Source: Kofleriaceae bacterium (GTDB lineage: Bacteria; Myxococcota_A; Polyangia; Haliangiales; Haliangiaceae). Taken from it: DNA of 64,000 nt. The stretch is from NCBI GenBank assembly GCA_018057825.1, contig JAGPCY010000011.1, positions 62,001-126,000 on the forward strand. Reading direction: 5' to 3'. Every line of letters starts with the position of its first letter. Within the stretch, counting starts at the first letter, position 1. Both the position numbers and the translations under genes were made by a program. This document shows, one piece after another, positions 1 through 10,868 of the stretch. The notes under the pieces were generated by a model that saw nothing but the letters and a program-made list of their open reading frames with translations, ran no database searches and had not been told where the DNA came from.

Positions 1-601
1 CGTCGAGCATCGCGCCGTCCGGATCGAAGGCGGACGACCACGCGGCCACGCCGCCGGCGGCGGTAGCGTCGGAGAACGCGCGATCGGCGGCCGCCAGCGC
101 GGGCGCGGGCGTCGGCGCCATGGGCCGGAACCCGAAGCGGCGCGCGCGATCGTCGCCGGTGAGCTCGGCGATCAGATCGATGCCGTCCTTGCGGTAGGTG
201 ATCGCGGTCGGGAAGTCGTCGCCGTCGCGGCGAAACGTGACGCGATCGACGCCGACCTCGGCGCCAGCGAAGGTGTCCTGGCTCGCGCCGCCCGGCATCG
301 CGAAGAACCGGAGCGTGCCGTCGGCCGGGCCGGGGCCGGCGGCGTCGTCGACGATCATGACCTCGAAGCTGCCGTCGGCGCCCAGGGCCACGCCGAACAG
401 CACCCCGCCGGCGGCGACCCAGTGCTCCGAGCCGTGGTCACCCGCCCAGTCGCCCAGCCACCAGGCCAGCGGCGCCAGGGCCGGCGACAGCTCGGCGACG
501 GCATCGGGTGGCGCCGGCGGCGCGGCGGGCGCGCTGGGCCGGGCCGAGCTACCACACGCGATCGCACCGACGAGCACGAGCGAGGACAAGCGACGGACCA
601 T
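1..601 (-). CDS. Putative lipoprotein, DUF6265/SnoaL-like, 3' end off window
   Basis: The reading frame opens with ATG at 601 on the minus strand and stays open to the window edge, giving about 200 residues without the C-terminus. The first 20 residues form a signal sequence with a weak lipobox ending AIAC at Cys16, so export and lipid anchoring are likely. Residues about 42-140 contain the W-W-L-G-D-W core and beta-strand pattern of DUF6265-type domains. The last residues seen (DRAFSDATAAGG, then a Trp and FDPDGAM) look like the first helix of a DUF4440/SnoaL-like fold. No enzymatic role can be assigned. It is transcribed in the same direction as the ligase gene upstream of it, across an 80-base gap, so it may be the third gene of that transcript. 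Confidence 0.6.
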   Translation of the reverse strand, partial: MVRRLSSLVLVGAIACGSSARPSAPAAPPAPPDAVAELSPALAPLAWWLGDWAGDHGSEHWVAAGGVLFGVALGADGSFEVMIVDDAAGPGPADGTLRFFAMPGGASQDTFAGAEVGVDRVTFRRDGDDFPTAITYRKDGIDLIAELTGDDRARRFGFRPMAPTPAPALAAADRAFSDATAAGGVAAWSSAFDPDGAMLD

Positions 602-681
602 GGGCCTCAAGCCTGCCACAACCCAGCCTGGAACACCTCCGCACGCCCCACCTCCGCCTGCCCACCTCCGCCCCGTCGCGG

Positions 682-1659
682 TCAGCGGATCTCGGGGACC
701 TCGCCGACGAGCTGGGGCGCCAGGCCGAGGTAGCGAGTGGTGGCGCGCTTCTGATCGATGTCGCGATAGACCCGCGCGACCTGATCGGCGGTGAGCCCGA
801 CGGTCGGCGCGACCTCCGACGGCGCCACGCCGTGGTTCTTCGCCCACAGGCACAGATCCATCTCGCGGTAGGGCAGGGCGAAGTAGAACTCGTCCTGGCC
901 CTGGGCCAGCGAGTAGGTGTCGGTGGTCGGCGACCGGTTGCAGATGTCCTCGGGCACGCCCAGGTGGCGGGCCATCGCGTAGACCTGGGTCTTGTACAGG
1001 TGCGCGATCGGCTTGACGTCGGCCAGACCGTCGCCGCCCTTCACGAAGAAGCCCTGGTCGTACTCGAGGCGGTTGGGCGTGCCGCTGACCGCGTAGTGCA
1101 GCCGATCGGCGTGGAAGTACTCGAGGGTCTTGCGCGTCCGCTGCTTGAAGTTGGTGGCGGCGACGATCTGCAGGTAGGCCGGCAGCGGCAGCCGCTGCTT
1201 GTCCTGCGAGCCGTCGGGCCGCTGCACCACCAGGTAGTAGACGTTGAGCTCGCCGCCGGCCAGGCCGGGCAGGACGATCTTCGACTTCCAGCCCGGACCG
1301 AAGTCCGGGTACACCGTGCGGATCGCCTCGTCGCGCCGGCGGTAGCAGCCGTAGCCGTCGAGGATCGGGGTGATCTCCTCGAGCACCGAGTCGAAGCCGA
1401 AGGTGTCGGACACCGACCGGCTGAGCCGCAGGGTCTCGGCCGACGAGTCGCGCTCGGGCATGTGCAGGCCGAACACCTTGGCCTTGCCCAGGGCCCGGGT
1501 CGCCAGGCCGGCGACGCACGAGCTGTCGATGCCGCCCGACAGCGCGACCACCAGGCCGCGGCGCTTGCACTCGTGGGCGATGATCCGGCGCAGCTCGCCG
1601 GCGATGCGGTTGGCCTCGGCCTCGTAGTCGAGCGCGAGGACGTCCCAGGAGAGCGCCAT
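682..1659 (-). CDS. NAD(+) synthase-like ATP-dependent amide ligase
   Basis: 325 residues. The ATP-pyrophosphatase loop SGGIDSS is at residues 41-47, and the C-terminal half matches the NadE family (GTPNRLEYDQGFFVKGGDG, then ADVKPIAHLYKTQVY and a PTTDTYS stretch). NadE enzymes adenylate nicotinate adenine dinucleotide and amidate it with ammonia. There is no glutaminase domain. An extra segment of roughly 50-60 residues (about 100-160) separates the P-loop region from the conserved C-terminal block, unlike the compact housekeeping enzyme. The gene starts 2 bases after the stop of an acyl carrier protein and is divergent from an asparagine-synthetase homologue. This context suggests a specialised amidation of a carrier-bound or polysaccharide substrate rather than NAD synthesis. 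Family is clear; substrate is inferred. Confidence 0.75.
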   Translation of the reverse strand: MALSWDVLALDYEAEANRIAGELRRIIAHECKRRGLVVALSGGIDSSCVAGLATRALGKAKVFGLHMPERDSSAETLRLSRSVSDTFGFDSVLEEITPILDGYGCYRRRDEAIRTVYPDFGPGWKSKIVLPGLAGGELNVYYLVVQRPDGSQDKQRLPLPAYLQIVAATNFKQRTRKTLEYFHADRLHYAVSGTPNRLEYDQGFFVKGGDGLADVKPIAHLYKTQVYAMARHLGVPEDICNRSPTTDTYSLAQGQDEFYFALPYREMDLCLWAKNHGVAPSEVAPTVGLTADQVARVYRDIDQKRATTRYLGLAPQLVGEVPEIR

Positions 1660-1661
1660 GA

Positions 1662-1925
1662 TCAGGCCGCCTTTCGCACGACGAAGGCCGCCAGGTTGGC
1701 GACCGAGTCGAGGTTCTCGGGCACCAGCTCGTCGTCGCCGACCTTGATGTTGTAGGTCGACTCGATGAACCCGACCAGCTCGAGCACGCCGGTCGAGTCG
1801 ATGAGGCCGGTCTCCATGAACGACGTCGACGGCGCGGGCGCGTCGGCGGCGTTGCCAAACAGGAAGTTGTCGACGATGAACGTGGTCACCGTGCGCTCCA
1901 CCGCGCCGGCGTCGAGGGCTGCCAT
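1662..1925 (-). CDS. Acyl carrier protein
   Basis: 87 residues, typical ACP length. The phosphopantetheine attachment site is the LIDSTGVLEL helix start with Ser44 (D-S-T rather than the housekeeping D-S-L). The rest predicts the four-helix ACP fold, with acidic helix II and a C-terminal VANLAAFV helix. It is not beside fatty-acid genes; its partner is the NAD-synthase-like ligase immediately downstream, so it is probably a dedicated carrier for a specialised pathway. The ATG at 1925 has no Shine-Dalgarno sequence, but a -10-like hexamer lies just upstream, so the mRNA may be leaderless. Confidence 0.85.
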   Translation of the reverse strand: MAALDAGAVERTVTTFIVDNFLFGNAADAPAPSTSFMETGLIDSTGVLELVGFIESTYNIKVGDDELVPENLDSVANLAAFVVRKAA

Positions 1926-1933
1926 CTAGACGG

Positions 1934-1961
1934 GGTATCGCGACCGGCCTGGTGAAATCAA
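1934..1961 (-). promoter_or_regulatory. Candidate sigma-70-like promoter for the ACP gene
   Basis: Read on the minus strand: TTGATT (positions 1961-1956), a 16-base spacer, then GATACC (1939-1934). The predicted start point is 1-2 bases from the ATG at 1925. The -35 match is fair and the -10 is weak; no expression data. Confidence 0.3.
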
Positions 1962-2023
1962 GGTCGACTCAGAGAGCTTGTGAGGTTTTTGCGGACGCCC
2001 CCGCCGTGTACGATGCCCGCTGC

Positions 2024-3985
2024 ATGTGTGGCATCGCCGGTCTGGTCTCGTTGCGCGACGGCGCGGCTCCCGAGGCCGCGGCTCTGGCCCGGATGCTGGG
2101 GGCGATGCACCACCGCGGGCCCGACGAGTTCGGGACCTACCGCGACCCTCGCGCCGGGCTGGCCCACGCCCGCCTGTCGATCATCGATCTGGCCAGCGGC
2201 CAGCAGCCGATGGCCAACGAGGACGAGCGGCTGTGGATCGTCTTCAACGGCGAGATCTTCAACTACGTCGAGCTGCGCGCGGAGCTCATCGCCGCCGGCC
2301 ACCGCTTCCGCACCAAGAGCGACACCGAGGTCATCCTCCACGCCTGGGAGCAGTGGGGCGAGGACGCCCTCGATCGGATGAACGGCCAGTGGGCCTTCGC
2401 GCTGTGGGATCGCGCCGAGCGCCGCCTGGTCCTGGCTCGCGATCGGGTCGGGGTGCGGCCGCTCTACTACGCCGAGCGCGACGGCCAGGTGATCTTCGGC
2501 AGCGAGGTCAAGGCGATCTTCGCCGGCGCGCCCGACCTGCCGCGGGCCTTCGATCCGATCGGCCTCGATCAGGCCCTGACGTTTTGGACCCCGATCGCGC
2601 CGCGCACGGTGTTCGCCGGCATCCGCGAGCTGCCGCCGGGCTGGGTCCGGATCTACGACGGCGGCGGGGTCCGCGAGCGCGCCTACTGGACCCCGCGCTA
2701 CGACGAGGACTTCACCGGTTCGCTGGGCGAGGCCACCGAGGCGGTCGGCGCCGCCCTGGCCCGCGCCACCGAGCTGCGGATGTTGCGGGCCGAGGTCGAC
2801 GTCGGCAGCTACCTGTCGGGCGGGCTCGACAGCTCGCTCATCGCCACCCTGGGGCTGGCCGCCAAGGGCAGCGGCTTCCACACCTTCTCGCTGCGCTTCG
2901 CCGACGCCGAGTACGACGAGGGCGTGTTCCAGCGCCTGATGAGCGAGCGCCTGGGCACCACGCACCACGAGCTCACGGTGTCGCGGGCCGACATCGCCCG
3001 GGTGTTTCCCCGCGTGGTCTGGCACGCCGAGCGGCCGATCTTGCGCACCGCGCCGGCGCCGATGTTCCTCTTGTCGGGGTTGGTCCGCGAGCACGGCATC
3101 AAGGTCGTGCTGACCGGCGAGGGCGCCGACGAGATGTTCGCCGGCTACGACCTGTTCCGCGAGGGCGCGATCCGGCGCTTCTGGGCCCGGGCGCCGGGCT
3201 CGACCGCCCGGCCGCGGCTCCTCGACAAGCTCTACCCGTACCTCGCCCGGTCGCCGGTGGCGCAGCGGGCGATGACCTTGCGGTTTTTCGGCCAGGGCCT
3301 CGAGCGCTGGCGCGAGCCGGGCTTCGGCCACGACCTGCGCTGGCGGACCACCGCCGCCCTCAAGCGCCTGTTGACCCCGGCGATGCGCCACGACGGCGAC
3401 GCGGTGGCCGCGCTGTGCGCCGATCTGCCGCCCGACTTCGCGCGCTGGTCGTACCTGGCCCAGGATCAGTACCTCGAGGTCCGGACCCTGCTCGGCGGGT
3501 ACCTGCTGTCGGCTCAGGGCGACCGCATGCTCATGGGCAACTCGATCGAGGGCCGGTTCCCGTTCCTCGACCGCGAGGTCATGGCTCTGGCCGGACGGCT
3601 GCCGGCGGCCTACAAGCTGCGCGGCCTCGACGAGAAGCACGTCCTCAAGCGGGTGGCCCGCGGCCGGGTGCCGGCTGAGATCCTCGATCGGCCCAAGCAG
3701 CCGTACCGCGCCCCCGACGCCCTGGCCTTCGTCGGCGACGGCGCCGGCTGGTGCGGCGAGCTCCTGGGGCCCGAGGTCGCGGCCGCGGCCGGGGTGTTCG
3801 AGCCGGCGGCGTTGTCCTCGCTGTGGCGGAAGTGCCAGGAGCGGGCGGCGACCCAGTTCTCCAACACCGACAACATGGCGGTCGTGGGTGCGCTGTCGAC
3901 CCACCTGGTGTGGCGCGATCTGATCGCCGCCAGCCCCAGCACCCACGTCCCGGCCGCGATCCGCACGGTCATCGAGCGCCCCTGA
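2024..3985 (+). CDS. Glutamine-hydrolysing asparagine synthetase homologue
   Basis: 653 residues. The start is placed at ATG 2024 because this gives MCGIAG with Cys2, the N-terminal nucleophile of class II glutamine amidotransferases; the frame is open 24 codons further upstream, but those would bury Cys2. Residues 1-200 are the glutaminase domain (HHRGPDEFG, FNGEIFNY). Residues about 240-620 are the synthetase domain with ATP loop SGGLDSS at 265-271 and the LTGEGADEMFAGY block. At 653 residues it is longer than E. coli AsnB and closer to homologues in capsule, LPS and secondary-metabolite clusters. It is divergent from an ACP and a second ATP-PPase ligase, so a joint role in amidating a carrier-bound product is plausible. 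A TACGAT hexamer at 2009-2014 could be its -10 box. Confidence 0.85.
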   Translation: MCGIAGLVSLRDGAAPEAAALARMLGAMHHRGPDEFGTYRDPRAGLAHARLSIIDLASGQQPMANEDERLWIVFNGEIFNYVELRAELIAAGHRFRTKSDTEVILHAWEQWGEDALDRMNGQWAFALWDRAERRLVLARDRVGVRPLYYAERDGQVIFGSEVKAIFAGAPDLPRAFDPIGLDQALTFWTPIAPRTVFAGIRELPPGWVRIYDGGGVRERAYWTPRYDEDFTGSLGEATEAVGAALARATELRMLRAEVDVGSYLSGGLDSSLIATLGLAAKGSGFHTFSLRFADAEYDEGVFQRLMSERLGTTHHELTVSRADIARVFPRVVWHAERPILRTAPAPMFLLSGLVREHGIKVVLTGEGADEMFAGYDLFREGAIRRFWARAPGSTARPRLLDKLYPYLARSPVAQRAMTLRFFGQGLERWREPGFGHDLRWRTTAALKRLLTPAMRHDGDAVAALCADLPPDFARWSYLAQDQYLEVRTLLGGYLLSAQGDRMLMGNSIEGRFPFLDREVMALAGRLPAAYKLRGLDEKHVLKRVARGRVPAEILDRPKQPYRAPDALAFVGDGAGWCGELLGPEVAAAAGVFEPAALSSLWRKCQERAATQFSNTDNMAVVGALSTHLVWRDLIAASPSTHVPAAIRTVIERP

Positions 3986-3999
3986 CCGAAATTTCGGTC
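3984..3999. promoter_or_regulatory. 16-bp perfect palindrome at the end of the asparagine-synthetase gene
   Basis: GACCGAAATTTCGGTC is perfectly self-complementary with no loop and begins inside the TGA stop (3983-3985). A loopless AT-centred palindrome fits a dimeric repressor operator better than a terminator. It lies just upstream of the putative promoter of the acidic-protein gene. Confidence 0.4.
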
Positions 4000-4009
4000 G
4001 GAGGGAATC

Positions 4010-4040
4010 TTTACGGCACCTTTCCGCGCGTGCTTAGAAT
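4010..4040 (+). promoter_or_regulatory. Candidate promoter of the Asp-rich protein gene
   Basis: TTTACG at 4010-4015, a 19-base spacer and TAGAAT at 4035-4040 (5 of 6 to the -10 consensus), 15 bases before the chosen ATG. The spacer is long and no Shine-Dalgarno sequence is visible. It starts 11 bases after the palindrome at 3984-3999. Confidence 0.35.
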
Positions 4041-4055
4041 TTGGCCGTGTTGCCC

Positions 4056-4898
<843 letters not shown>

Positions 4899-5118
4899 CG
4901 ACCGCGATCGCGGCCGGCGCCGGCCTGCGGCGCGTGGTCGCGCCCGCAACGGTCGCCGCGGCTCCGGCATCTCAGCCGACGCGGGTTCCTCCCTCTCGTC
5001 GCGATCCGCGCGGGATCGACCCCGTCGCGTTGCCGTGTTCACGCGATTGTGTTTACCTTCGCGCGCTTGCTCCGCCTGGTCAGGTCGGAGCCACGTCTCC
5101 ACCCACGAAGGATCCGTC

Positions 5119-5799
5119 ATGAGCTGGTTCGTCAGCTACGTCCGTTCCTCGGTCGGCGCCAAGCAGATGATGGCCGTCACCGGGCTCGGCCTGCTCCTGT
5201 TCGCGCTCGTCCATATGATCGGCCACCTCGGCATGTTCAGCGGCCGGGACGCCTACAACACCTACGCCCACACGCTGCAGTCCCTGGGGGCGCTCAAATG
5301 GATCGCTCGCGGCGGGCTCCTGGCGATCTTCGTCATCCACCTGGTGACCGGCATCCGGCTGGCCGCCGCCAACCGCGCCGCCCGGCCGCAGAAGTACGTG
5401 GTCCACAAGCTGTCGCGCACCAGCTTCTACGCCCGGAGCATGGCGCTCACCGGCCTGGTGATCCTGGCCTTCGTGGTCTACCACCTCGCGCACTTCACCC
5501 TCGGCTGGGTCCAGCCCGACTACTTCCACCTGCCCGACGGCAAGGGCCGCAATGACGCCTACACGATGTTCGTGATGGGCTTCGAGAGCACGCCGATCCT
5601 GATCTCGTACCTGGTGGCGGTGACGCTCCTGTGCCTGCACCTGGCCCACGGCGCTGGGAGCTGGCTGCAGTCGCTCGGGCTCAACCACCCGAAGTACGCG
5701 GCCGTCACCGACCACGCCGGCAAGGCGATCGCCGGGCTCCTCATCGTCGGCTACCTCGCGCCGCCGCTCGCCGTCGCCTTCAACGTCATCAAGCTCTGA
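5119..5799 (+). CDS. sdhC: Succinate dehydrogenase cytochrome b558 subunit
   Basis: 226 residues. This is the single membrane-anchor subunit of a type-B succinate:quinone oxidoreductase, with five hydrophobic segments (about residues 17-38, 62-82, 107-128, 157-177, 202-222). Histidines positioned in the helices ([34 protein letters not shown]) fit di-heme ligation. It anchors SdhA/SdhB and passes electrons to quinone. ATG 5119 is chosen because AAGGA lies 6 bases upstream (5108-5112); upstream in-frame codons have no such site. The stop is 10 bases before sdhA, and the C-A-B order matches Bacteroidetes and delta-proteobacterial operons. Confidence 0.93.
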   Translation: MSWFVSYVRSSVGAKQMMAVTGLGLLLFALVHMIGHLGMFSGRDAYNTYAHTLQSLGALKWIARGGLLAIFVIHLVTGIRLAAANRAARPQKYVVHKLSRTSFYARSMALTGLVILAFVVYHLAHFTLGWVQPDYFHLPDGKGRNDAYTMFVMGFESTPILISYLVAVTLLCLHLAHGAGSWLQSLGLNHPKYAAVTDHAGKAIAGLLIVGYLAPPLAVAFNVIKL

Positions 5800-5809
5800 G
5801 GCCTCCGCC

Positions 5810-7744
<1,935 letters not shown>

Positions 7745-7752
7745 GACGCACC

Positions 7753-8538
7753 ATGAGCGAGATGAACCTCACCTTGCATATCTGGCGTCAGGCCAAGGGC
7801 TCGGCCCAGGGCGCGATGAAGACCTACCAGGTCAAGGGCGTCAGCGAGCACGCGTCGTTCCTCGAGATGCTCGACGTCTTGAACGAGCAGCTCCAGGAGC
7901 GGGGCGAAGAGCCGGTGGCCTTCGACAGCGACTGCCGCGAGGGCATCTGCGGCATGTGCTCGCTGGTGATCAACGGCCGGCCCCACGGCCCCGACGCCGG
8001 CACCACCACCTGCCAGCTCCACATGCGGCGCTTCAAGAACGGCGACGAGATCTACGTCGAGCCGTTCCGCGCCGGCGCGTTCCCGGTGGTCCGCGACCTG
8101 TGCGTGGACCGCAACGCCCTCGACAAGATCATCGCCGCCGGCGGCTACGTCACCGCCAACGTCGGCTCGGCGCCCGACGCCAACGCGGTGCCGATCCCCA
8201 AGGAGCAGGCCGATCGCGCCTTCGACGCCGCGGCGTGCATCGGCTGCGGCGCGTGTGTCGCCGCGTGCCCCAACAGCTCGGCGATGCTGTTCACCGCCGC
8301 CAAGATCGCCCACCTGGCGCACCTGCCCCAGGGCCAGCCCGAGCGCCTGCGCCGGGTCAAGGCCATGGTGAACGCCATGGACGCGGCCGGCTTCGGCAAC
8401 TGCTCGAACCACTACGAGTGCGAGGCCGCGTGCCCCAAGGGCATCAGCAAGGACTACATCGCGCTCATGAACCGCGACTACGCCAAGAGCACCTTCGTCG
8501 CCAAGGACGCCAAGGCGGTCAGCGACGGCGCGGGCTGA
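7753..8538 (+). CDS. sdhB: Succinate dehydrogenase iron-sulfur subunit
   Basis: 261 residues. The N-terminal plant-type ferredoxin domain carries the [2Fe-2S] ligands Cys61, Cys66, Cys69 and Cys87. The C-terminal domain has [12 protein letters not shown] for the [4Fe-4S] cluster and a [13 protein letters not shown] block for the [3Fe-4S]/[4Fe-4S] pair. It wires electrons from SdhA FAD to the heme/quinone site in SdhC. The start at ATG 7753 lies 8 bases after the sdhA stop; GGACG just upstream can serve as a weak ribosome site. It is the last gene of sdhCAB. Confidence 0.95.
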   Translation: MSEMNLTLHIWRQAKGSAQGAMKTYQVKGVSEHASFLEMLDVLNEQLQERGEEPVAFDSDCREGICGMCSLVINGRPHGPDAGTTTCQLHMRRFKNGDEIYVEPFRAGAFPVVRDLCVDRNALDKIIAAGGYVTANVGSAPDANAVPIPKEQADRAFDAAACIGCGACVAACPNSSAMLFTAAKIAHLAHLPQGQPERLRRVKAMVNAMDAAGFGNCSNHYECEAACPKGISKDYIALMNRDYAKSTFVAKDAKAVSDGAG

Positions 8539-8590
8539 GATCGGCGCGGGGGTGGCGACCGCGCCGGCCCCTTGGTACACAGCGGCGGCG

Positions 8591-10852
8591 ATGAGTGAGC
8601 TCAACCCCGAGCAGCGGGCGGCGGTCGAACATGGGGACGGGCCGCTCCTGGTCCTGGCCGGCGCCGGCACCGGCAAGACCCGGGTGCTGGTCCACCGGAT
8701 CGCCGGGCTCCTCGACGGCGGCGTCGCGCCGTGGGAGATCCTGGCGGTCACCTTCACCAACAAGGCGGCGCGCGAGATGCGCGAGCGCCTGGTGGCGCTG
8801 TGTGGCCCGGTGGCGCAGCGGATGTGGATCGGGACCTTCCACGCCACCTGCGCCCGGCTGCTGCGGCGGTGGGGCGAGGCGATCGGCCTGCCCCGCGACT
8901 TCCTGATCTTCGACGACGACGATCAGCAGAAGCTCCTGACCGCGCTCATCAAGGAGGCCGGCTGGGAGGACCAGATCTCGGCGCGCACGATCGCGTCGCG
9001 CCTCGACTACGCCGGCAACCGCGGCCTCGATCCGATCACCGCGATCGCCGGACCCGGCGGCGAGTTCGCCACCGAGTTCCTGACCAAGCTGGTGCCGCTC
9101 TACTACCAACGCCTGGCCCGCGAGAAGGCGGTCGACTTCGCCGGGCTGATCTTGAAGGTGCTCGAGCTGACCCGTCACCCCGAGGTCGGGCCGCGCCTGG
9201 CTGGGCTGTATCGCCACGTGCTGGTCGATGAGTTCCAGGACACCAACCTGGTGCAGTACGCGCTGGTACGCCACCTGGCGGCCCGGACCCGCAACCTGAC
9301 CGTGGTCGGCGACGACGATCAGTCGATCTACGCCTGGCGCGGCGCCGAGCCGCGCAACCTGCTCGACTTCGATCGCGACTTCCCGGACGTCGTCGAGATC
9401 AAGCTCGAGCAGAACTACCGCTCGACCTCGGTGATCCTGGCCGCGGCCAACGCGATCATCGCCGGCAACCTCGACCGGCGCGGCAAGGCGCTGTGGACCG
9501 AGCGCGGCGGCGGCGAGCCGATCGTCCACCACGAGGCCGGCGACGATCGCGGCGAGGCCGAGTGGGTGGCCCGGACCCTGCGCCAGCAGGTCGACGACGG
9601 GGTGTGCGCGCCGGGCGACGTCTGCCTCTTGTACCGGACCAACGCCCAGTCGCGGCCCCTCGAGGAGCAGCTCCGCCGCTTCGGCTTCGTGCCGCGGGTG
9701 GTCGGGGCGACCGCGTTCTACGATCGCCGCGAGGTCAAGGACGCGCTGGCCTACCTGCGGCTGATCGCGAACCCCGAGGCCGACACCGCCTTCGAGCGCA
9801 TCGTCAACGTCCCGCCGCGCGGCATCGGCGCGGTCACGATCGACAAGCTGCGCGAGCTGGCGGCGGTCGGCGACCGCGGGCTGTACGCGGCGGCGCGCGA
9901 GGTGGCCCGAGGCGGCGGTGGCCTGGGCCCGGGGCCGCGCAAGAAGCTGGTCGGCTTCGTCGAGCTGATCGACGGGCTGCGCGCGGTCCACGCCGGCGGC
10001 GCGACCCTGGCCGAGCTGTTGATCCAGGTGGTCGAGCGCTCGGGTTACCGCGACTACGTCGAGGACGACGACGGCGCCGAGCGCATGCGCAACCTCGCCG
10101 AGCTGGTCAACGTGGCGTCGGACTACGACGCCGAGACCGCGGGCGACGACGACCTGCCGGCCGCGCCCGGCGATCCCAACGACGACGCGCCGGTCGGCGG
10201 CCTGGCCGGCTTCCTCGAGCGGATCGCCCTAGTCGGCGCGGCCGACGCCGCCGACGGCCGCGGCGAGACCGTGACCCTCATGACCATCCACATGGCCAAG
10301 GGGCTGGAGTTCGACGTCGTGTTCCTGTGTGGCCTCGAGGACGGGCTGTTCCCGTCGCTCCGGCCGCGCGAGGAGATGGATGAGGCGTCCGCCCTCGAGG
10401 AGGAGCGCCGCCTGGCCTACGTCGCCGTGACCCGGGCCAAGCGCCAGCTCTTCGTCTCGAACGCCCAGGTCCGCCGGGTGTGGGGCGAGCTCAAGTCCCA
10501 GGTGCCGTCGCGCTTCCTCGACGAGCTGCCCGCCGGCTGCCTGGCCCGGACCCGACCGGCGCCGGCGATGCGGCCGGCCCTGGCGCGGCGTCCGGCGCCC
10601 CGGCGCCCCAGCCGCGACGAGTGGGATCAGCGGACCTGGGACGACGACGTGCCGGTCATCCACACCGACCGCGACGACGACGACGGCGGCCTACGCCCCG
10701 GGGCCATGGTCCGGCACCAGGCCTACGGTCGCGGCCGCGTGGTCGAACTCCACGGCGGCGGCGCCAGTCCGCGGGTGGTGGTCGAGTTCGTCGGCGTCGG
10801 CGGCGCGCCGCTGACCAAGACCATCGATGCTCGGTGGTTGACCCGCGAGTAG
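8591..10852 (+). CDS. PcrA/UvrD-family 3'-5' DNA helicase
   Basis: 753 residues, typical of PcrA/UvrD. Superfamily 1A motifs are complete: Walker A AGAGTGKT with Lys29, DEFQDTN (motif II), DDDQSIYAWRGA (motif III), YRTNAQSRPLEE, TIHMAKGLEFDVVFL (motif V) and YVAVTRAKRQLF (motif VI). The last 50 residues (LRPGAMVRHQAYGRGRV, then a DARWLTRE end) are the Tudor-like tail that contacts RNA polymerase in PcrA/UvrD. Role: strand unwinding in excision and mismatch repair, RecA removal and transcription-coupled repair. The ATG at 8591 is preferred over a GTG 39 bases upstream because MSELNPEQ is the family's normal N-terminus. It converges with the protease gene over only 16 bases. Confidence 0.92.
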   Translation: MSELNPEQRAAVEHGDGPLLVLAGAGTGKTRVLVHRIAGLLDGGVAPWEILAVTFTNKAAREMRERLVALCGPVAQRMWIGTFHATCARLLRRWGEAIGLPRDFLIFDDDDQQKLLTALIKEAGWEDQISARTIASRLDYAGNRGLDPITAIAGPGGEFATEFLTKLVPLYYQRLAREKAVDFAGLILKVLELTRHPEVGPRLAGLYRHVLVDEFQDTNLVQYALVRHLAARTRNLTVVGDDDQSIYAWRGAEPRNLLDFDRDFPDVVEIKLEQNYRSTSVILAAANAIIAGNLDRRGKALWTERGGGEPIVHHEAGDDRGEAEWVARTLRQQVDDGVCAPGDVCLLYRTNAQSRPLEEQLRRFGFVPRVVGATAFYDRREVKDALAYLRLIANPEADTAFERIVNVPPRGIGAVTIDKLRELAAVGDRGLYAAAREVARGGGGLGPGPRKKLVGFVELIDGLRAVHAGGATLAELLIQVVERSGYRDYVEDDDGAERMRNLAELVNVASDYDAETAGDDDLPAAPGDPNDDAPVGGLAGFLERIALVGAADAADGRGETVTLMTIHMAKGLEFDVVFLCGLEDGLFPSLRPREEMDEASALEEERRLAYVAVTRAKRQLFVSNAQVRRVWGELKSQVPSRFLDELPAGCLARTRPAPAMRPALARRPAPRRPSRDEWDQRTWDDDVPVIHTDRDDDDGGLRPGAMVRHQAYGRGRVVELHGGGASPRVVVEFVGVGGAPLTKTIDARWLTRE

Positions 10853-10868
10853 CGCCGGGGCCGCGCGA

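Noticed and set aside
1958-3946. Minus-strand open frame opposite the asparagine-synthetase gene
   Set aside because: Antisense shadow of a clear enzyme gene; no domain signal.
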